NCBI GenBank assembly: GCA_000508965.1
Contig: BAHV02000010.1
Location: 1-64,000 of the forward strand
DNA from: Dielma sp000508965
GTDB lineage: Bacteria > Bacillota_I > Bacilli_A > Erysipelotrichales > Erysipelotrichaceae
Direction of reading: 5' to 3'
DNA: 64,000 nt
Both the position numbers and the translations under genes were made by a program. Positions 41,341-50,870 of this stretch are shown one piece after another (the stretch's first letter is position 1; each line of letters starts with the position of its first letter). Under the pieces are notes generated by a model, which saw nothing but the letters and a program-made list of their open reading frames with translations, ran no database searches and had not been told where the DNA came from.

Positions 41341-42207
41341 ATGATGAAAAACCAATTAAAAGTGAAACGAGTAATCAATAACAACATTGTCATTGCGGAA
41401 AACTTCAAAGGCCAAGAAGTTGTCGCAATCGGCAAAGGGTTAGGGTTCAAGAAGGATAAGCATGATATCATTTCAGACAATGAAATCAGCAAGACTTTCA
41501 TTTCATTAGATAATCAAAACAAGCAAAGACTTCTAACATTATTTGATGAAGCTCCTTATGAAATTATTGAATTAACTCAATCAATTATCGAAATGGCACA
41601 AAATGAATTGCATGCGACATTTAATGTCAATTTGGTAATTGCTCTGGCTGATCATATCAACTTCAGTGTCAATCAATATAAATCAGGTTTTGATTCCTTT
41701 GCTTTAGTAAATGAAGAAGTTAAACGGTTTTATAAGGATGAATATGAAGTAGGTAAAAAGGCACTGAAAATGATTAATGAAACTTTAAATATAAATTTAA
41801 AGAAAGAAGAATCAACCTCTATTGCTTTCCATTTAATAACCGCTACTGAAAATAAGACCAACCGAGAAGCATTAAAAATTATGAAGGCTGTGAGTGAAAT
41901 CATGAATATCGTTGAGACAGATTTAAGTATCGTTGTTGATGAGGATTCAATGGCTTATTCACGTTTTGTAATTCATCTTAAGTTTTTCATGAGAAGAGTT
42001 TTATTTGAAGCAACAAAGCCATCGGATGAATCATTAGGGGATATTTATTCACAGATTCAGACGGGGCATGATGAAGCGAATCTTTGTGTCGATAAGATTG
42101 CCGAATATGTATCAGAGACTTATAACTGCAGTGTCAGCGATGATGAACGATTATATTTGATCATTCATGTTGAACGGCTGCTGAAACAAGCCAAGCATAA
42201 CCAATAA
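41341..42207 (+). CDS. licT: BglG/LicT-family transcription antiterminator
   Basis: This 288-residue protein has an N-terminal RNA-binding CAT domain (about 1-55, KVKRVINNNIVIAENFKGQE) and two PTS regulation domains: PRD1 (about 65-170) has the conserved His in ALADHINF and in IAFHLIT, and PRD2 (about 175-285) has VIHLKFF and LIIHVERL. It would bind the RAT in its own leader when beta-glucosides are transported. Start 41341 or 41344 is supported by homology; the AAGGAG site is somewhat distant (14 bases). Confidence 0.93.
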   Translation: MMKNQLKVKRVINNNIVIAENFKGQEVVAIGKGLGFKKDKHDIISDNEISKTFISLDNQNKQRLLTLFDEAPYEIIELTQSIIEMAQNELHATFNVNLVIALADHINFSVNQYKSGFDSFALVNEEVKRFYKDEYEVGKKALKMINETLNINLKKEESTSIAFHLITATENKTNREALKIMKAVSEIMNIVETDLSIVVDEDSMAYSRFVIHLKFFMRRVLFEATKPSDESLGDIYSQIQTGHDEANLCVDKIAEYVSETYNCSVSDDERLYLIIHVERLLKQAKHNQ

Positions 42208-42224
42208 CTTGGAAAGGAGAAAAT

Positions 42225-43616
42225 ATGGCTAAGATAGAACCTTTAAAGCTTGCATCCGATATTATTGAAAGAGTCGGAGGTACAGCCAATATTCAGACGG
42301 TTTCACATTGTGTTACCCGTTTACGTTTTGTATTAAAGAATCGAAGTCTCGCAAAGGATGAGGAAATAAAGAAGCTGAATGGTGTTTTGGGGGTTGTTTA
42401 TGGTTCCGGACAATTTCAGGTAATTCTGGGTGAAAACCTATTCCCGGTCTTTGATGAGATTGAAAAGCATTATGATATTCAGACGGGGGATGTCGTTGAT
42501 GAAAATCATGCAGAGGATTTGGATTTAAAAGAACCGGTTAAAAAGAATGTGAAGTATTACTTCCTTAAAGCGATTCAATTTATGTCAGCGTCATTAACGC
42601 CGTTTATCACTGTTTTATACGGCGCCGGCATGATGCGTGTTGTATTGTCGCTGGCAAGTTATTTCAATCCTGATCTGGCTGCAACGACAACCTATAAGAT
42701 GTTTGATTTTATCGCTCAGACACCTTTCTACTTTATGCCGATTCTGGTAGCTTACGGGGCTTCTAAGGTATTGAAGTCAAATCCGGCATTCTCTATCACA
42801 TTGGCAGCGGCTCTGCTTTATCCTGGCTTTGTCAGCTTAACGGCGGCCGGTGAAGCAGTGACGATGTTGGGAATCCCGGTTACCTTGATTAGTTATTCAA
42901 GTACTTTGCTGCCGGCGATTTTCTTATCTATCATGGCTGCATATTTAGAGAAGTTCTTCTATCGGGTGATACCGGGAGTTTTGCGAAGCGTTTTCGCGCC
43001 GCTGTGTATTTTCTTAGTCGGTTATCCAATTACGATGATCGTATTAGGACCAGCCGGTAATATTGTGGGCGGCTGGATCGTTAATGTCATTGTTTGGATT
43101 GAATCGTTAACTGGCGGTATGGCACCTGGTATCATTGCCGCAGCTCATCCATTCTTAGTTCTGATGGGCGTTAATATGCTGATGGTACCGCCGATGACCG
43201 AATTGTTTACCGCTCAGGGATTTGATAATGTATTCCGTCCGGGCTGGATTCTGCATAACATTGCGGAAGGCGGTTCCTGCTTTGCGGTGATGATGCGCAC
43301 AAAGGACGGCGATTTAAAATCAACGGCTTTATCTGCAGGCATCGGCGCTTTAGTTTCAGGTGTTTCTGAACCGGCATTATATGGTATCGGCATTCGATTT
43401 AAAACGCCGATCATCGGTGTAGCAGTCGGCGGCCTGGTCGGCGGCGCAGTTGCCGGTCTGATGGGTGCACGGGCATATTCAATGGGTTATTCAAGTATTT
43501 TAGGGGTAGTTATCTTTGAAGATACAATTGCTGCGATTCTAGTTGCTGTTGCTGTTGCATTCATTATTTCCTTTGTGGTGACATTCTTATTATTTAAGGA
43601 TGAATCTAAAGCTTAG
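42225..43616 (+). CDS. PTS beta-glucoside transporter subunit IIBC
   Basis: This 463-residue membrane permease has a IIB domain (about 1-80, phospho-Cys29 in VSHCVTRLRF) and a IIC domain (about 105-460) with about ten helices, including the GVSEPALYGIG motif. The IIA part is not fused but lies in the next gene. It imports and phosphorylates an aryl- or disaccharide beta-glucoside. The exact sugar (cellobiose, arbutin, salicin) cannot be told. Confidence 0.94.
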   Translation: MAKIEPLKLASDIIERVGGTANIQTVSHCVTRLRFVLKNRSLAKDEEIKKLNGVLGVVYGSGQFQVILGENLFPVFDEIEKHYDIQTGDVVDENHAEDLDLKEPVKKNVKYYFLKAIQFMSASLTPFITVLYGAGMMRVVLSLASYFNPDLAATTTYKMFDFIAQTPFYFMPILVAYGASKVLKSNPAFSITLAAALLYPGFVSLTAAGEAVTMLGIPVTLISYSSTLLPAIFLSIMAAYLEKFFYRVIPGVLRSVFAPLCIFLVGYPITMIVLGPAGNIVGGWIVNVIVWIESLTGGMAPGIIAAAHPFLVLMGVNMLMVPPMTELFTAQGFDNVFRPGWILHNIAEGGSCFAVMMRTKDGDLKSTALSAGIGALVSGVSEPALYGIGIRFKTPIIGVAVGGLVGGAVAGLMGARAYSMGYSSILGVVIFEDTIAAILVAVAVAFIISFVVTFLLFKDESKA

Positions 43617-43626
43617 CTGAAACTGA

Positions 43627-44118
43627 ATGTTTGATTTTTTAAATAAAGCAGCATTGCCGGCTAATGCAATTGCCGCAGCAGCAACCGGAAAGCTGATTCC
43701 GCTGGAGAATGTAAAGGATGAGGTATTCGCTCAGAAAATGCTGGGCGAGGGAGCCGCTATCATCCCCGATAGTGAAATAGTCGCCGCGCCGATCAGCGGC
43801 AGAATATCGATGATCTATCCGACACTCCATGCCTTTGGTATCACATCAGAGGCAGGACTGGAGGTTCTTGTACATATCGGAATCAATACAGTAGAACTTA
43901 AGGGGAAAGGGTTCAAATGCTATGTCAAAGAAGGCGAGCAGGTACATTGTGGTGATAAGATTGTCCGTTTTGATTCTTATCTGATGAATCAGGAGGGCTA
44001 TGATATGTCCATTATGATCTTGTTTCCCAATTGTCAGCAGGAATTAAAGATTATTAAAGAGGGACATGTAAAAAGAGGTAAAAGTATTATTGCTGAAATA
44101 GGAGGAGTAAAAAAATGA
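43627..44118 (+). CDS. PTS glucose-type IIA component
   Basis: This 163-residue cytoplasmic phosphocarrier is related to Crr. The phospho-accepting His83 lies in LEVLVHIGINTVELKG and the supporting His68 in PTLHAFG. It has only a weak ribosome binding site 10 bases after the IIBC stop. It overlaps the glucosidase start by four bases (ATGA), so expression is coupled. Confidence 0.94.
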   Translation: MFDFLNKAALPANAIAAAATGKLIPLENVKDEVFAQKMLGEGAAIIPDSEIVAAPISGRISMIYPTLHAFGITSEAGLEVLVHIGINTVELKGKGFKCYVKEGEQVHCGDKIVRFDSYLMNQEGYDMSIMILFPNCQQELKIIKEGHVKRGKSIIAEIGGVKK

Positions 44119-45596
44119 AATATTCAAAAGATTTAATTATACCAGAAGATTTTCCAAAGGGCTTCCTTTGGGGCGGCGCTACAGCTGCCAATCAATATGA
44201 GGGCGCTTATATGGAGGACGGCAAGCTGCCTTCAGTCGCTGATGTGCAGCCCCACGGCGTCTTTGGTTATCCGGATCGTAATGCGAAATATTATCCAACC
44301 CATGGCGGTATTGATTTCTATCATCATTGGCAGGAGGACATCAGTGAGTTTGGAGAAATGGGCTTTAATGTCTATCGGACAAGTGTCGCGTGGACAAGAT
44401 TATTTCCAACCGGTGAAGAGGAAGAACCCAATGAATTAGGTCTGCAATTCTATGACCAAGTATTTAAGACATGCCGGGAAAAGGGCATGGAGGTGATGGT
44501 TACTATTTCTCATTATGAAATGCCGCTGCATTTAGCTGATAAATACGGTGGCTGGAAGAGCCGTAAAATGATTGATTTCTATACGAAGTTTGTTAAAACG
44601 ATGGCTGAACGCTGGCATGGTGTTGTAAAGTATTGGCTGACTTTTAATGAAATCGGCAATAATATTCATAAGATGGAATGGATGACTGCCGGCATTGATC
44701 CTAAAACAAGTACATTAAATGACGTTTATCAAGCGAGTCATCATCAATTTGTCGCCAGCTCTTTAGCGGTAAAGATTATTCATGAAATTGATCCTGAAGC
44801 AAAGGTAGGCTCAGTCATTGAGTATAAGACAATCTATCCGATGAGCTGTGATCCTAAGGATTCAATCGTCGTATTAAAAGAAAAACAACGCGGTTATTTC
44901 TTCTCTGACGTACAGGTGCGCGGCCAGTATCCGGGTTATGCATGGGAATATTTCAAAGAGAATGATATTAATATTGAATATACTGATGAAGATATGGCCA
45001 TTATTAAACAATATCCGGTGGATTTCTTAAGCTTTACATATTATCGATCAAGAATTGCTTCTAAAGATTATGTTGAATCAGTACAAAAGGAAACCAATAC
45101 TTCGGATAAGGAAATTCATGGCGATACAGCGTACCGCGGTGATGATAATATTGTTAATACCGGTAAGACTAATCCATATTTGAAGCTGACCCCTTCCGGC
45201 TGGTCAATCGATCCGGATGGCTTATATCTGGCACTGGTTGATTTATATGATCGTTATCAGGTTCCTATCTTTGTTGCTGAGAATGGTTTAGGCATCAAAG
45301 AAGCATTAGTCAATGGTACCGTGAATGATACATACCGGATGGAGTATCTGCGTGATCATGTGATAGCGATGCAACATGCGATTCGTGATGGGGTTGACTT
45401 GTTTGGTTATGCATGGTGGGGTCCTATCGATATTGTCTCGAATGGTTCCGGACAGATGTCGAAGCGTTATGGCTTTATCTATGTAGACCGCAATGATGCC
45501 GGTGAAGGAACACTGAAACGTTACCGTAAACAGTCTTTCTATTACTATAAGAAGCTGATCGCATCAAACGGCAAGGATCTGGCAATTCCTGAATAA
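44115..45596 (+). CDS. 6-phospho-beta-glucosidase (GH1)
   Basis: This 493-residue glycoside hydrolase splits the phosphorylated beta-glucoside delivered by the PTS. The N-terminal signature is FPKGFLWGGATAANQYEGAY, the acid/base Glu is in LTFNEIGN and the nucleophile Glu is in IFVAENGLG. GWSIDPDGL marks the sugar-binding region. It is the last gene of the licT operon. Confidence 0.96.
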   Translation: MKYSKDLIIPEDFPKGFLWGGATAANQYEGAYMEDGKLPSVADVQPHGVFGYPDRNAKYYPTHGGIDFYHHWQEDISEFGEMGFNVYRTSVAWTRLFPTGEEEEPNELGLQFYDQVFKTCREKGMEVMVTISHYEMPLHLADKYGGWKSRKMIDFYTKFVKTMAERWHGVVKYWLTFNEIGNNIHKMEWMTAGIDPKTSTLNDVYQASHHQFVASSLAVKIIHEIDPEAKVGSVIEYKTIYPMSCDPKDSIVVLKEKQRGYFFSDVQVRGQYPGYAWEYFKENDINIEYTDEDMAIIKQYPVDFLSFTYYRSRIASKDYVESVQKETNTSDKEIHGDTAYRGDDNIVNTGKTNPYLKLTPSGWSIDPDGLYLALVDLYDRYQVPIFVAENGLGIKEALVNGTVNDTYRMEYLRDHVIAMQHAIRDGVDLFGYAWWGPIDIVSNGSGQMSKRYGFIYVDRNDAGEGTLKRYRKQSFYYYKKLIASNGKDLAIPE

Positions 45597-45602
45597 AACA
45601 GC

Positions 45603-45636
45603 GAAACCGTTTTCAATAATGAAGGCGGTTTTTCTT
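45603..45636 (+). terminator. Terminator of the licT operon
   Basis: AAACCG (45604-45609) pairs with CGGTTT (45626-45631) with an inner TTCA/TGAA stem, then TTTTC. Confidence 0.7.
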
Positions 45637-45734
45637 CTGAACGAATAAAATTCAGGCAGTGCTCTGCTTAGGGATGATAATTTGCAGGAAGCGGTAAAAA
45701 CAGCGGTTATTCGCATGATTTTACAACTAAATAT

Positions 45735-45763
45735 TTGTGAAGTAACAAAAAACGTTGTATAAT
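45735..45763 (+). promoter_or_regulatory. Promoter of the ecf-truA operon
   Basis: TTGTGA (45735-45740) and TATAAT (45758-45763) have 17-base spacing. Confidence 0.75.
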
Positions 45764-45788
45764 AAAGTGCAGACTGCGAGGTGTTTTG

Positions 45789-46616
45789 ATGAATAAAATT
45801 ACAGTTAGAGACTGCACATTTTCTTATGATAAAGAACACAATGCAATAGACGGCATTTCTTTTGATATTGAAGCAGGGTCTTATACAACTATCATCGGTC
45901 ATAACGGCAGCGGTAAGTCAACGATTGCCAAGCTGCTGATTGATTTGCTGGTTAAGGACAGCGGTTCGATTCAAGTTGACGGACTTGAACTGAATGATGA
46001 AAATGTATATGCGATCCGCAGTAAAATAGGAATTGTATTTCAAAATCCGGATAATCAGTTCATTGGCGCAACGGTTGCTGATGATATTGCGTTCGGACTG
46101 GAGAATCACTGCGTAGAGAGCGCAAAGATGCAGGGCATTATTGAGAATTTTGCGGCTAAAGTAAATATGCTGGATTACTTAAATAGTGAACCGACACGGC
46201 TTTCCGGCGGTCAAAAACAGCGGGTGGCAATTGCCGGTGTATTGGCGATGAATCCTGAGATTATTATTTTTGATGAGGCCACCAGTATGCTTGATCCGCA
46301 GGGGAAGGCAGAAATCAACGCGTTGATTCATGAGATTCATGAACAAAATCATTTAACGGTTTTATCGATAACGCATGATATTGAAGAGGTAGCCGGCAGT
46401 GATCATGTGCTGGTGTTTGATCAGGGTCACAAGATCATGGATGGCAAACCGGCAGATATTTTAAAACGGAAACAGGAATTGATCGATTTAAAGCTTGATA
46501 TTCCTTATGCGCTGAAGTTTGTTCATGCATTACAGGATGAGGGTGTTAATATTGATGAGGTTATTACGATGGAAAGGCTGGTGGATGAATTATGTCAATT
46601 GAAATCCGCAAGCTAA
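45789..46616 (+). CDS. ecfA1: ECF transporter ATPase A1
   Basis: This 275-residue ABC ATPase has Walker A GHNGSGKST, Q-loop VFQNPDNQF, signature LSGGQKQRVAIAG and Walker B IIIFDEAT. With EcfA2 and EcfT it energises vitamin S components, such as ThiT at 19903. ATG 45789 follows GAGGTG; the in-frame TTG before it is not needed. It overlaps ecfA2 by 25 bases. Confidence 0.96.
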   Translation: MNKITVRDCTFSYDKEHNAIDGISFDIEAGSYTTIIGHNGSGKSTIAKLLIDLLVKDSGSIQVDGLELNDENVYAIRSKIGIVFQNPDNQFIGATVADDIAFGLENHCVESAKMQGIIENFAAKVNMLDYLNSEPTRLSGGQKQRVAIAGVLAMNPEIIIFDEATSMLDPQGKAEINALIHEIHEQNHLTVLSITHDIEEVAGSDHVLVFDQGHKIMDGKPADILKRKQELIDLKLDIPYALKFVHALQDEGVNIDEVITMERLVDELCQLKSAS

Positions 46617-47446
46617 GTCATATTTATAATGAGGGTACGACTTTCGCATCCGTAGCCTTAGATGCTATTGATTTAACGATACAGGAATACTGTATGACTG
46701 CGATTATTGGTGAAACAGGCAGCGGCAAGAGTACGCTGGTTCAGCATTTGAATGCATTATTGCTGCCAAGCAAGGGTGAGATTCAGATTAATGATCGAAT
46801 CATAAAAGCTGATGAGAAGCCAAAGCAGTTAAAGGCGCTGCGTAAAAAGGTAGGCTTGGTCTTTCAGTTTCCTGAATATCAGCTGTTTGAGGAAACGATT
46901 TTAAAAGATGTCAGTTTTGGTCCGAAGAATTTTGGCGCCGGTGAAGAAGAGGCTGAACAGCGCGCTAAAGAGGTGCTGAAGGTTGTCGGTCTTGATGAAA
47001 GCTATTATGAGAAGAGTCCTTTTGAATGCTCCGGCGGTGAAAAGCGGCGGGTGGCGATTGCCGGTATTTTAGCGATGGATCCGGAGATATTAGTGCTTGA
47101 TGAACCGACAGCGGGACTTGATCCTAAAGGCGCCAGAGATATGATGCAGCTGTTTGTTGATATTCAGAAAAACTATCATAAGACAATTTTGCTGGTAACA
47201 CATGACATGGAACACGTATTGTCCTATTGTCAGCATGTGGTTGTGCTTTCACATGGCAAAATTAAACGTGATTGTGATGTGAAGACATTCTTCAGTAATG
47301 TTGATGATTTAAAAGAAATGAAAATTAATCCGCCGGCGGTGATCCGTCTGCGTGAGGCTTTGCTGGCGAAAGGATTTAAGCTTGATCCTTCATTGCTGGA
47401 TATGGAAGAACTTGCCAAACAGGTGGCAAAAGAGGCGAAACGATGA
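46592..47446 (+). CDS. ecfA2: ECF transporter ATPase A2
   Basis: This 284-residue ATPase has Walker A GETGSGKST, signature CSGGEKRRVAIAG (Cys replacing the usual Leu, common in EcfA2) and Walker B LVLDEPTAGLD. It forms a heterodimer with EcfA1. The stop overlaps ecfT by four bases. Confidence 0.96.
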   Translation: MSIEIRKLSHIYNEGTTFASVALDAIDLTIQEYCMTAIIGETGSGKSTLVQHLNALLLPSKGEIQINDRIIKADEKPKQLKALRKKVGLVFQFPEYQLFEETILKDVSFGPKNFGAGEEEAEQRAKEVLKVVGLDESYYEKSPFECSGGEKRRVAIAGILAMDPEILVLDEPTAGLDPKGARDMMQLFVDIQKNYHKTILLVTHDMEHVLSYCQHVVVLSHGKIKRDCDVKTFFSNVDDLKEMKINPPAVIRLREALLAKGFKLDPSLLDMEELAKQVAKEAKR

Positions 47447-48240
47447 AAAATTTTGCCTTGGGACGGTATCTGCCGATTGATTCTGCAATGCATCGTTTTG
47501 ATCCGCGGGCTAAAATAGCCGCTATGCTGATTTTGATGATTGCCATCTTTATTCCGGCGGGTTTTATCGGTTACGCATTAATTGGCGCTGTTGTATTGCT
47601 GGGCATTTATCTGGCAAAGATGAAATTAAACTTCATCTGGAATGCCATGAAGCCGATGTTTTTTATGCTTGGTTTCTTGCTGATTATCAATATGCTGGTA
47701 GTTAAGACAGGAACGCCGCTGATTACAGTATTTGGGTTTACGGTTTATTCTGACGCCCTGTCACAGACGTTTTATATTGTTGTTCGTTTGGTGCTGATGA
47801 TTACCATTACCACCACGTTGACCGCAACGACCAAGCCGCTTGACCTGACGATGGGGTTGGAAGATTTAATGTCACCTTTGAAAAGATTTCATGTACCGGC
47901 CCATGAGATTGCGATGATGATTTCAATCGCGCTGCGTTTTATACCGACGTTGATTGAGGAAACTCAGCGAATCATCAAGGCACAGGCAAGCCGCGGTGTA
48001 GATCTTGATGAAGGAAAGCTGAAAGAGAAGATTATGGCTATTCTATCCCTGATCGTGCCATTATTTGTATCTTCCTTCCAACGCGCGGAGGAATTGGCAA
48101 ATGCAATGGAGGCCAGAGGGTATGTGCCGGATCATCAGCGTACGCGTTATAAGCAGCTTGTGTTGCAGCGAAAAGATACAATGCTGATCGTTTTTGCTTG
48201 CTTGGTTTGTGCCGGCATGATTGCCTTGGCGGTGTTATGA
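47443..48240 (+). CDS. ecfT: ECF transporter transmembrane subunit T
   Basis: This 265-residue membrane protein couples the ATPases to S components. It has about five helices. The coupling helices carry the two Ala-Arg-Gly-like motifs, QASRGVDLDEG and MEARGYVP. It starts inside ecfA2, and its stop overlaps truA. Confidence 0.96.
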   Translation: MKNFALGRYLPIDSAMHRFDPRAKIAAMLILMIAIFIPAGFIGYALIGAVVLLGIYLAKMKLNFIWNAMKPMFFMLGFLLIINMLVVKTGTPLITVFGFTVYSDALSQTFYIVVRLVLMITITTTLTATTKPLDLTMGLEDLMSPLKRFHVPAHEIAMMISIALRFIPTLIEETQRIIKAQASRGVDLDEGKLKEKIMAILSLIVPLFVSSFQRAEELANAMEARGYVPDHQRTRYKQLVLQRKDTMLIVFACLVCAGMIALAVL

Positions 48241-48977
48241 TTGTAAAGTGTATTGTGGCCTATGACGGATCGATGTATTGCGGATGGCAGGTGCAGCCTG
48301 GTTCACCCTCAATTCAGGAAACTATCGAAAAGGCTTTAAAGAAAATGCATAAAAGAGAGGTCAGCATCGTCGGCAGCGGCCGCACGGATACCGGTGTACA
48401 TGCTTTAGGGCAAGTATTTCATTTTGAAACCGAATTGAAGCTGACGCCTTTTCATTGGTGTGCGGCGATTAACCGTCTGCTGCCTAAATCGATTCGCATT
48501 CAGGACGCCCAGGTTATGCCCGAGGATTTTCATGCCCGTTTTGATGTTGTCAGTAAGCGGTATGATTATTATGTGACAAGGGATGCTGACAACCCCTTTA
48601 TTCAGAATTATATGGGTAAAGAAAGACGGGAACTGGATCTTGAAGCGATGCGGGAATGCGCGTCGATCTTTGTCGGCACCCATGATTTTACTTCCTTCAC
48701 AAGTAATAAGATCCATGCTGAGAAAAGCCGGGTGAGAACAATTACTCGGGTTGAGGCAGAAGCGTATGAATCGGGTGTGCGGATGATTTTTGAAGGCGAT
48801 GGCTTTTTGCGCTATCAGGTGCGGATGATGGCTCAGACACTGATTGAAGCCGGTTTGCATCATGAGGATAAAGATAGTATTTTGAAGATGCTGGAAGCTA
48901 AGGATAAGCATGCATGTCATTATAAGGCAGAAGCGTGCGGGTTATATTTAGTCAAGGTTAATTACGAGGAGGAATGA
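48237..48977 (+). CDS. truA: tRNA pseudouridine synthase A
   Basis: This 246-residue enzyme modifies positions 38-40 of tRNA anticodon stems. The catalytic Asp is in GSGRTDTGVHALGQV. IVAYDGSMYCGWQVQPG and FLRYQVRMM are also typical. ATG 48237 overlaps the ecfT stop (ATGA). The neighbour order ecfT-truA is standard in Firmicutes. Confidence 0.97.
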   Translation: MIVKCIVAYDGSMYCGWQVQPGSPSIQETIEKALKKMHKREVSIVGSGRTDTGVHALGQVFHFETELKLTPFHWCAAINRLLPKSIRIQDAQVMPEDFHARFDVVSKRYDYYVTRDADNPFIQNYMGKERRELDLEAMRECASIFVGTHDFTSFTSNKIHAEKSRVRTITRVEAEAYESGVRMIFEGDGFLRYQVRMMAQTLIEAGLHHEDKDSILKMLEAKDKHACHYKAEACGLYLVKVNYEEE

Positions 48978-48979
48978 AG

Positions 48980-49765
48980 ATGAAGGCGAATTATCATACG
49001 CATACAACACGCTGTCAGCATGCGAAGGGCAGCGATGAGGATTATGTTTTAAGTGCAATTAAAGCCGGTTATGATGAATTAGGCTTTTCAGATCATGCTC
49101 CATGGAAATATAACAGTGATTTCCATCCGACAATGCGGATGGAGCTGAGTCAGTTTGATGATTATAAGCAAAGCATTGTATCGCTGAAGGAAAAGTATAA
49201 AGATCAGATCAGTATTAAGCTGGGTCTTGAAGTTGAATATTATGAGCAGTATATGCCATGGTTAAAACAGTTTATCAAGGAACAGGAGCTGGATTATATT
49301 ATTTTCGGCAATCATTTCTATGAAACCGATGAAAATCGCTTTTATTACGGCAGTCATATTATTGATAATCAGACGATGGAGCTTTATCTGAATGATGCGA
49401 TTAAGGGCATGGAAACCGGCCTGTACGCGTATTTTGCGCATCCTGACCTGTTTATGCGTTCACTGCGTCAATGGGATGCTCTGTGCGATAATGCGGCTCA
49501 TGTTATATGCGATAAAGCGAAGGAACTGGATATGATTTTAGAATATAATATTGCCGGCAAAATGGTTTCTGAACAGTTGGGCAGAGAACAGTATCCGCAT
49601 CACCGTTTCTGGGAAATCGCGGCGGATACCGGCTGTAAGGCAATCGTTGGTATGGATGCTCATGATAATCTGAATCTGGAGAAGAATGAATATTATGACA
49701 ATGCCAGGGCTTATTTGAAAAAACTAGGGCTTGAGGTGGTCGATACGATTCAATTTCTGCGTTAA
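48980..49765 (+). CDS. PHP-domain phosphatase, histidinol-phosphatase-like
   Basis: This 261-residue metal-dependent phosphoesterase has NYHTHTTRCQHAKGSD, DHAPWKYN, GLEVEYYEQY, FAHPDLFMR and VGMDAHDN, which supply the His/Asp ligands of the PHP family. Histidinol-phosphatase (HisK) activity is the usual annotation, but no other his genes are nearby, so a different phosphate ester is possible. ATG 48980 is seven bases after GGAGG; ATG 48974 is too close. It lies between truA and rplM in place of nothing in most relatives. Confidence 0.88.
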   Translation: MKANYHTHTTRCQHAKGSDEDYVLSAIKAGYDELGFSDHAPWKYNSDFHPTMRMELSQFDDYKQSIVSLKEKYKDQISIKLGLEVEYYEQYMPWLKQFIKEQELDYIIFGNHFYETDENRFYYGSHIIDNQTMELYLNDAIKGMETGLYAYFAHPDLFMRSLRQWDALCDNAAHVICDKAKELDMILEYNIAGKMVSEQLGREQYPHHRFWEIAADTGCKAIVGMDAHDNLNLEKNEYYDNARAYLKKLGLEVVDTIQFLR

Positions 49766-49791
49766 TTGTGTAAAATTAATACATAATTATC

Positions 49792-49820
49792 TTGACTTTA
49801 AGGGGTTTAGCATTTACAAT
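49792..49820 (+). promoter_or_regulatory. Promoter of rplM-rpsI
   Basis: TTGACT (49792-49797) and TACAAT (49815-49820) have exactly 17-base spacing. Confidence 0.88.
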
Positions 49821-49824
49821 ATTA

Positions 49825-49881
49825 AAAGGCACGTTTATGCCTTTGTAGCCCCGGAAACTACTTAGGAAAGGAAGCAACAAT
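49825..49881 (+). promoter_or_regulatory. L13 leader
   Basis: AAAGGCA (49825-49831) pairs with TGCCTTT (49838-49844), followed by GTAG (49845-49848) with CTAC (49858-49861). This resembles the L13 leader RNA described upstream of rplM in Firmicutes, which is thought to mediate feedback by L13. The identification rests on position and shape. Confidence 0.6.
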
Positions 49882-50319
49882 ATGCGCCAAACAACATTTA
49901 CAAAACCTGCAGAAGTAACACGTCAGTGGTACGTAGTCGATGGAGCAGGAAAGAATTTAGGACGTTTAGCTACTGAAGTAGCTGCTGTGTTACATGGTAA
50001 ACACAAACCGTCATTTACACCAAACGTTGACTGCGGTGACTATGTTATCGTTATCAATGCTGATCAGATCGTTTTAAGTGGAAACAAAATGGAAGACAAA
50101 ATGTACTATAACCACTCTCAGTGGAGAGGCGGCTTACGTACACGCAGCGCTCGCGTAATGAAGGATCAGTATACAATTGAATGGGTTGAAAGAGCTATTC
50201 ATGGTATGCTTCCACACACTCGTTTAGGTGATGTACAACGCGGACATTTATTTGTCTATAAAGGTGCAGAACACCCACATGCAGCACAAAAACCAGTTGT
50301 GCTGGAGATTAAAGGCTAG
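49882..50319 (+). CDS. rplM: 50S ribosomal protein L13
   Basis: The protein has 145 residues and is an early 50S assembly protein. WYVVDGAGKNLGRLATEVA and YNHSQWRGGLRTRSARVM are diagnostic. It is cotranscribed with rpsI. Confidence 0.98.
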   Translation: MRQTTFTKPAEVTRQWYVVDGAGKNLGRLATEVAAVLHGKHKPSFTPNVDCGDYVIVINADQIVLSGNKMEDKMYYNHSQWRGGLRTRSARVMKDQYTIEWVERAIHGMLPHTRLGDVQRGHLFVYKGAEHPHAAQKPVVLEIKG

Positions 50320-50330
50320 GAGGATAGGAT

Positions 50331-50732
50331 ATGGCTAAGAAAAATAACGTAACTTACATCGGTACAGGACGTCGTAAAACTTCTGTTGCTCGTGTCTTCA
50401 TGACTCCAGGAAAAGGTAACATTTCTGTTAATGGTAAAACATTAGAAGAATACCTTCCATTAGAAACTTTACGGATGGTTGTTCGTTCACCGTTAGAATT
50501 GACTGAAACTTTAGGACAATTTGATGTATTAATCAATGTTCAGGGTGGTGGTTACACTGGACAGGCTGGCGCTATGCGTCACGGTATCACAAGAGCTTTA
50601 ATGGAAGCTAGTGCTGATTACCGTCCGGCTTTAAAAGCTGCTGGCTTTGTTACTCGTGATCCACGTGCTAAAGAACGTAAGAAATACGGACTTAAAGCAG
50701 CTCGTAGAGCACCTCAGTTCTCAAAGCGTTAA
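50331..50732 (+). CDS. rpsI: 30S ribosomal protein S9
   Basis: The protein has 133 residues. Its C-terminal tail, ending in RRAPQFSKR, reaches the P-site tRNA. GTGRRKTSVARVFMTPGKG at the start is typical. The AGGAGG lies over the rplM stop. Confidence 0.98.
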   Translation: MAKKNNVTYIGTGRRKTSVARVFMTPGKGNISVNGKTLEEYLPLETLRMVVRSPLELTETLGQFDVLINVQGGGYTGQAGAMRHGITRALMEASADYRPALKAAGFVTRDPRAKERKKYGLKAARRAPQFSKR

Positions 50733-50855
50733 TCGTTTTAATGAGAAGATTAAAGAAGTATTCGGACTTTGTGAGTTTGAATGCTTCTTTTTTTTGTTAT
50801 TTACATGCGTGTATATGGGTGATACACTGCTTAAATATAGAACTTCAAACTGCAT
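50721..50855 (-). CDS. Possible small protein (44 residues)
   Basis: A minus-strand frame of 44 residues (start MQFEVLYLSSVSPIYTHVNN, basic middle) has a perfect AAGGAGG at 50864-50870, eight bases before its ATG, and a TATAAT at 50881-50886. It overlaps the end of rpsI and its terminator on the opposite strand, which argues against it. It may be a true small gene or the surviving front of a lost gene. Confidence 0.25.
   Translation of the reverse strand: MQFEVLYLSSVSPIYTHVNNKKKKHSNSQSPNTSLIFSLKRLTL
50752..50796 (+). terminator. Terminator of rplM-rpsI
   Basis: AAAGAAGTATTC (50752-50763) pairs with GAATGCTTCTTT (50779-50790), 12 bp with one G-U pair, followed by a T run. Confidence 0.9.
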
Positions 50856-50870
50856 GTCCCTTACCTCCTT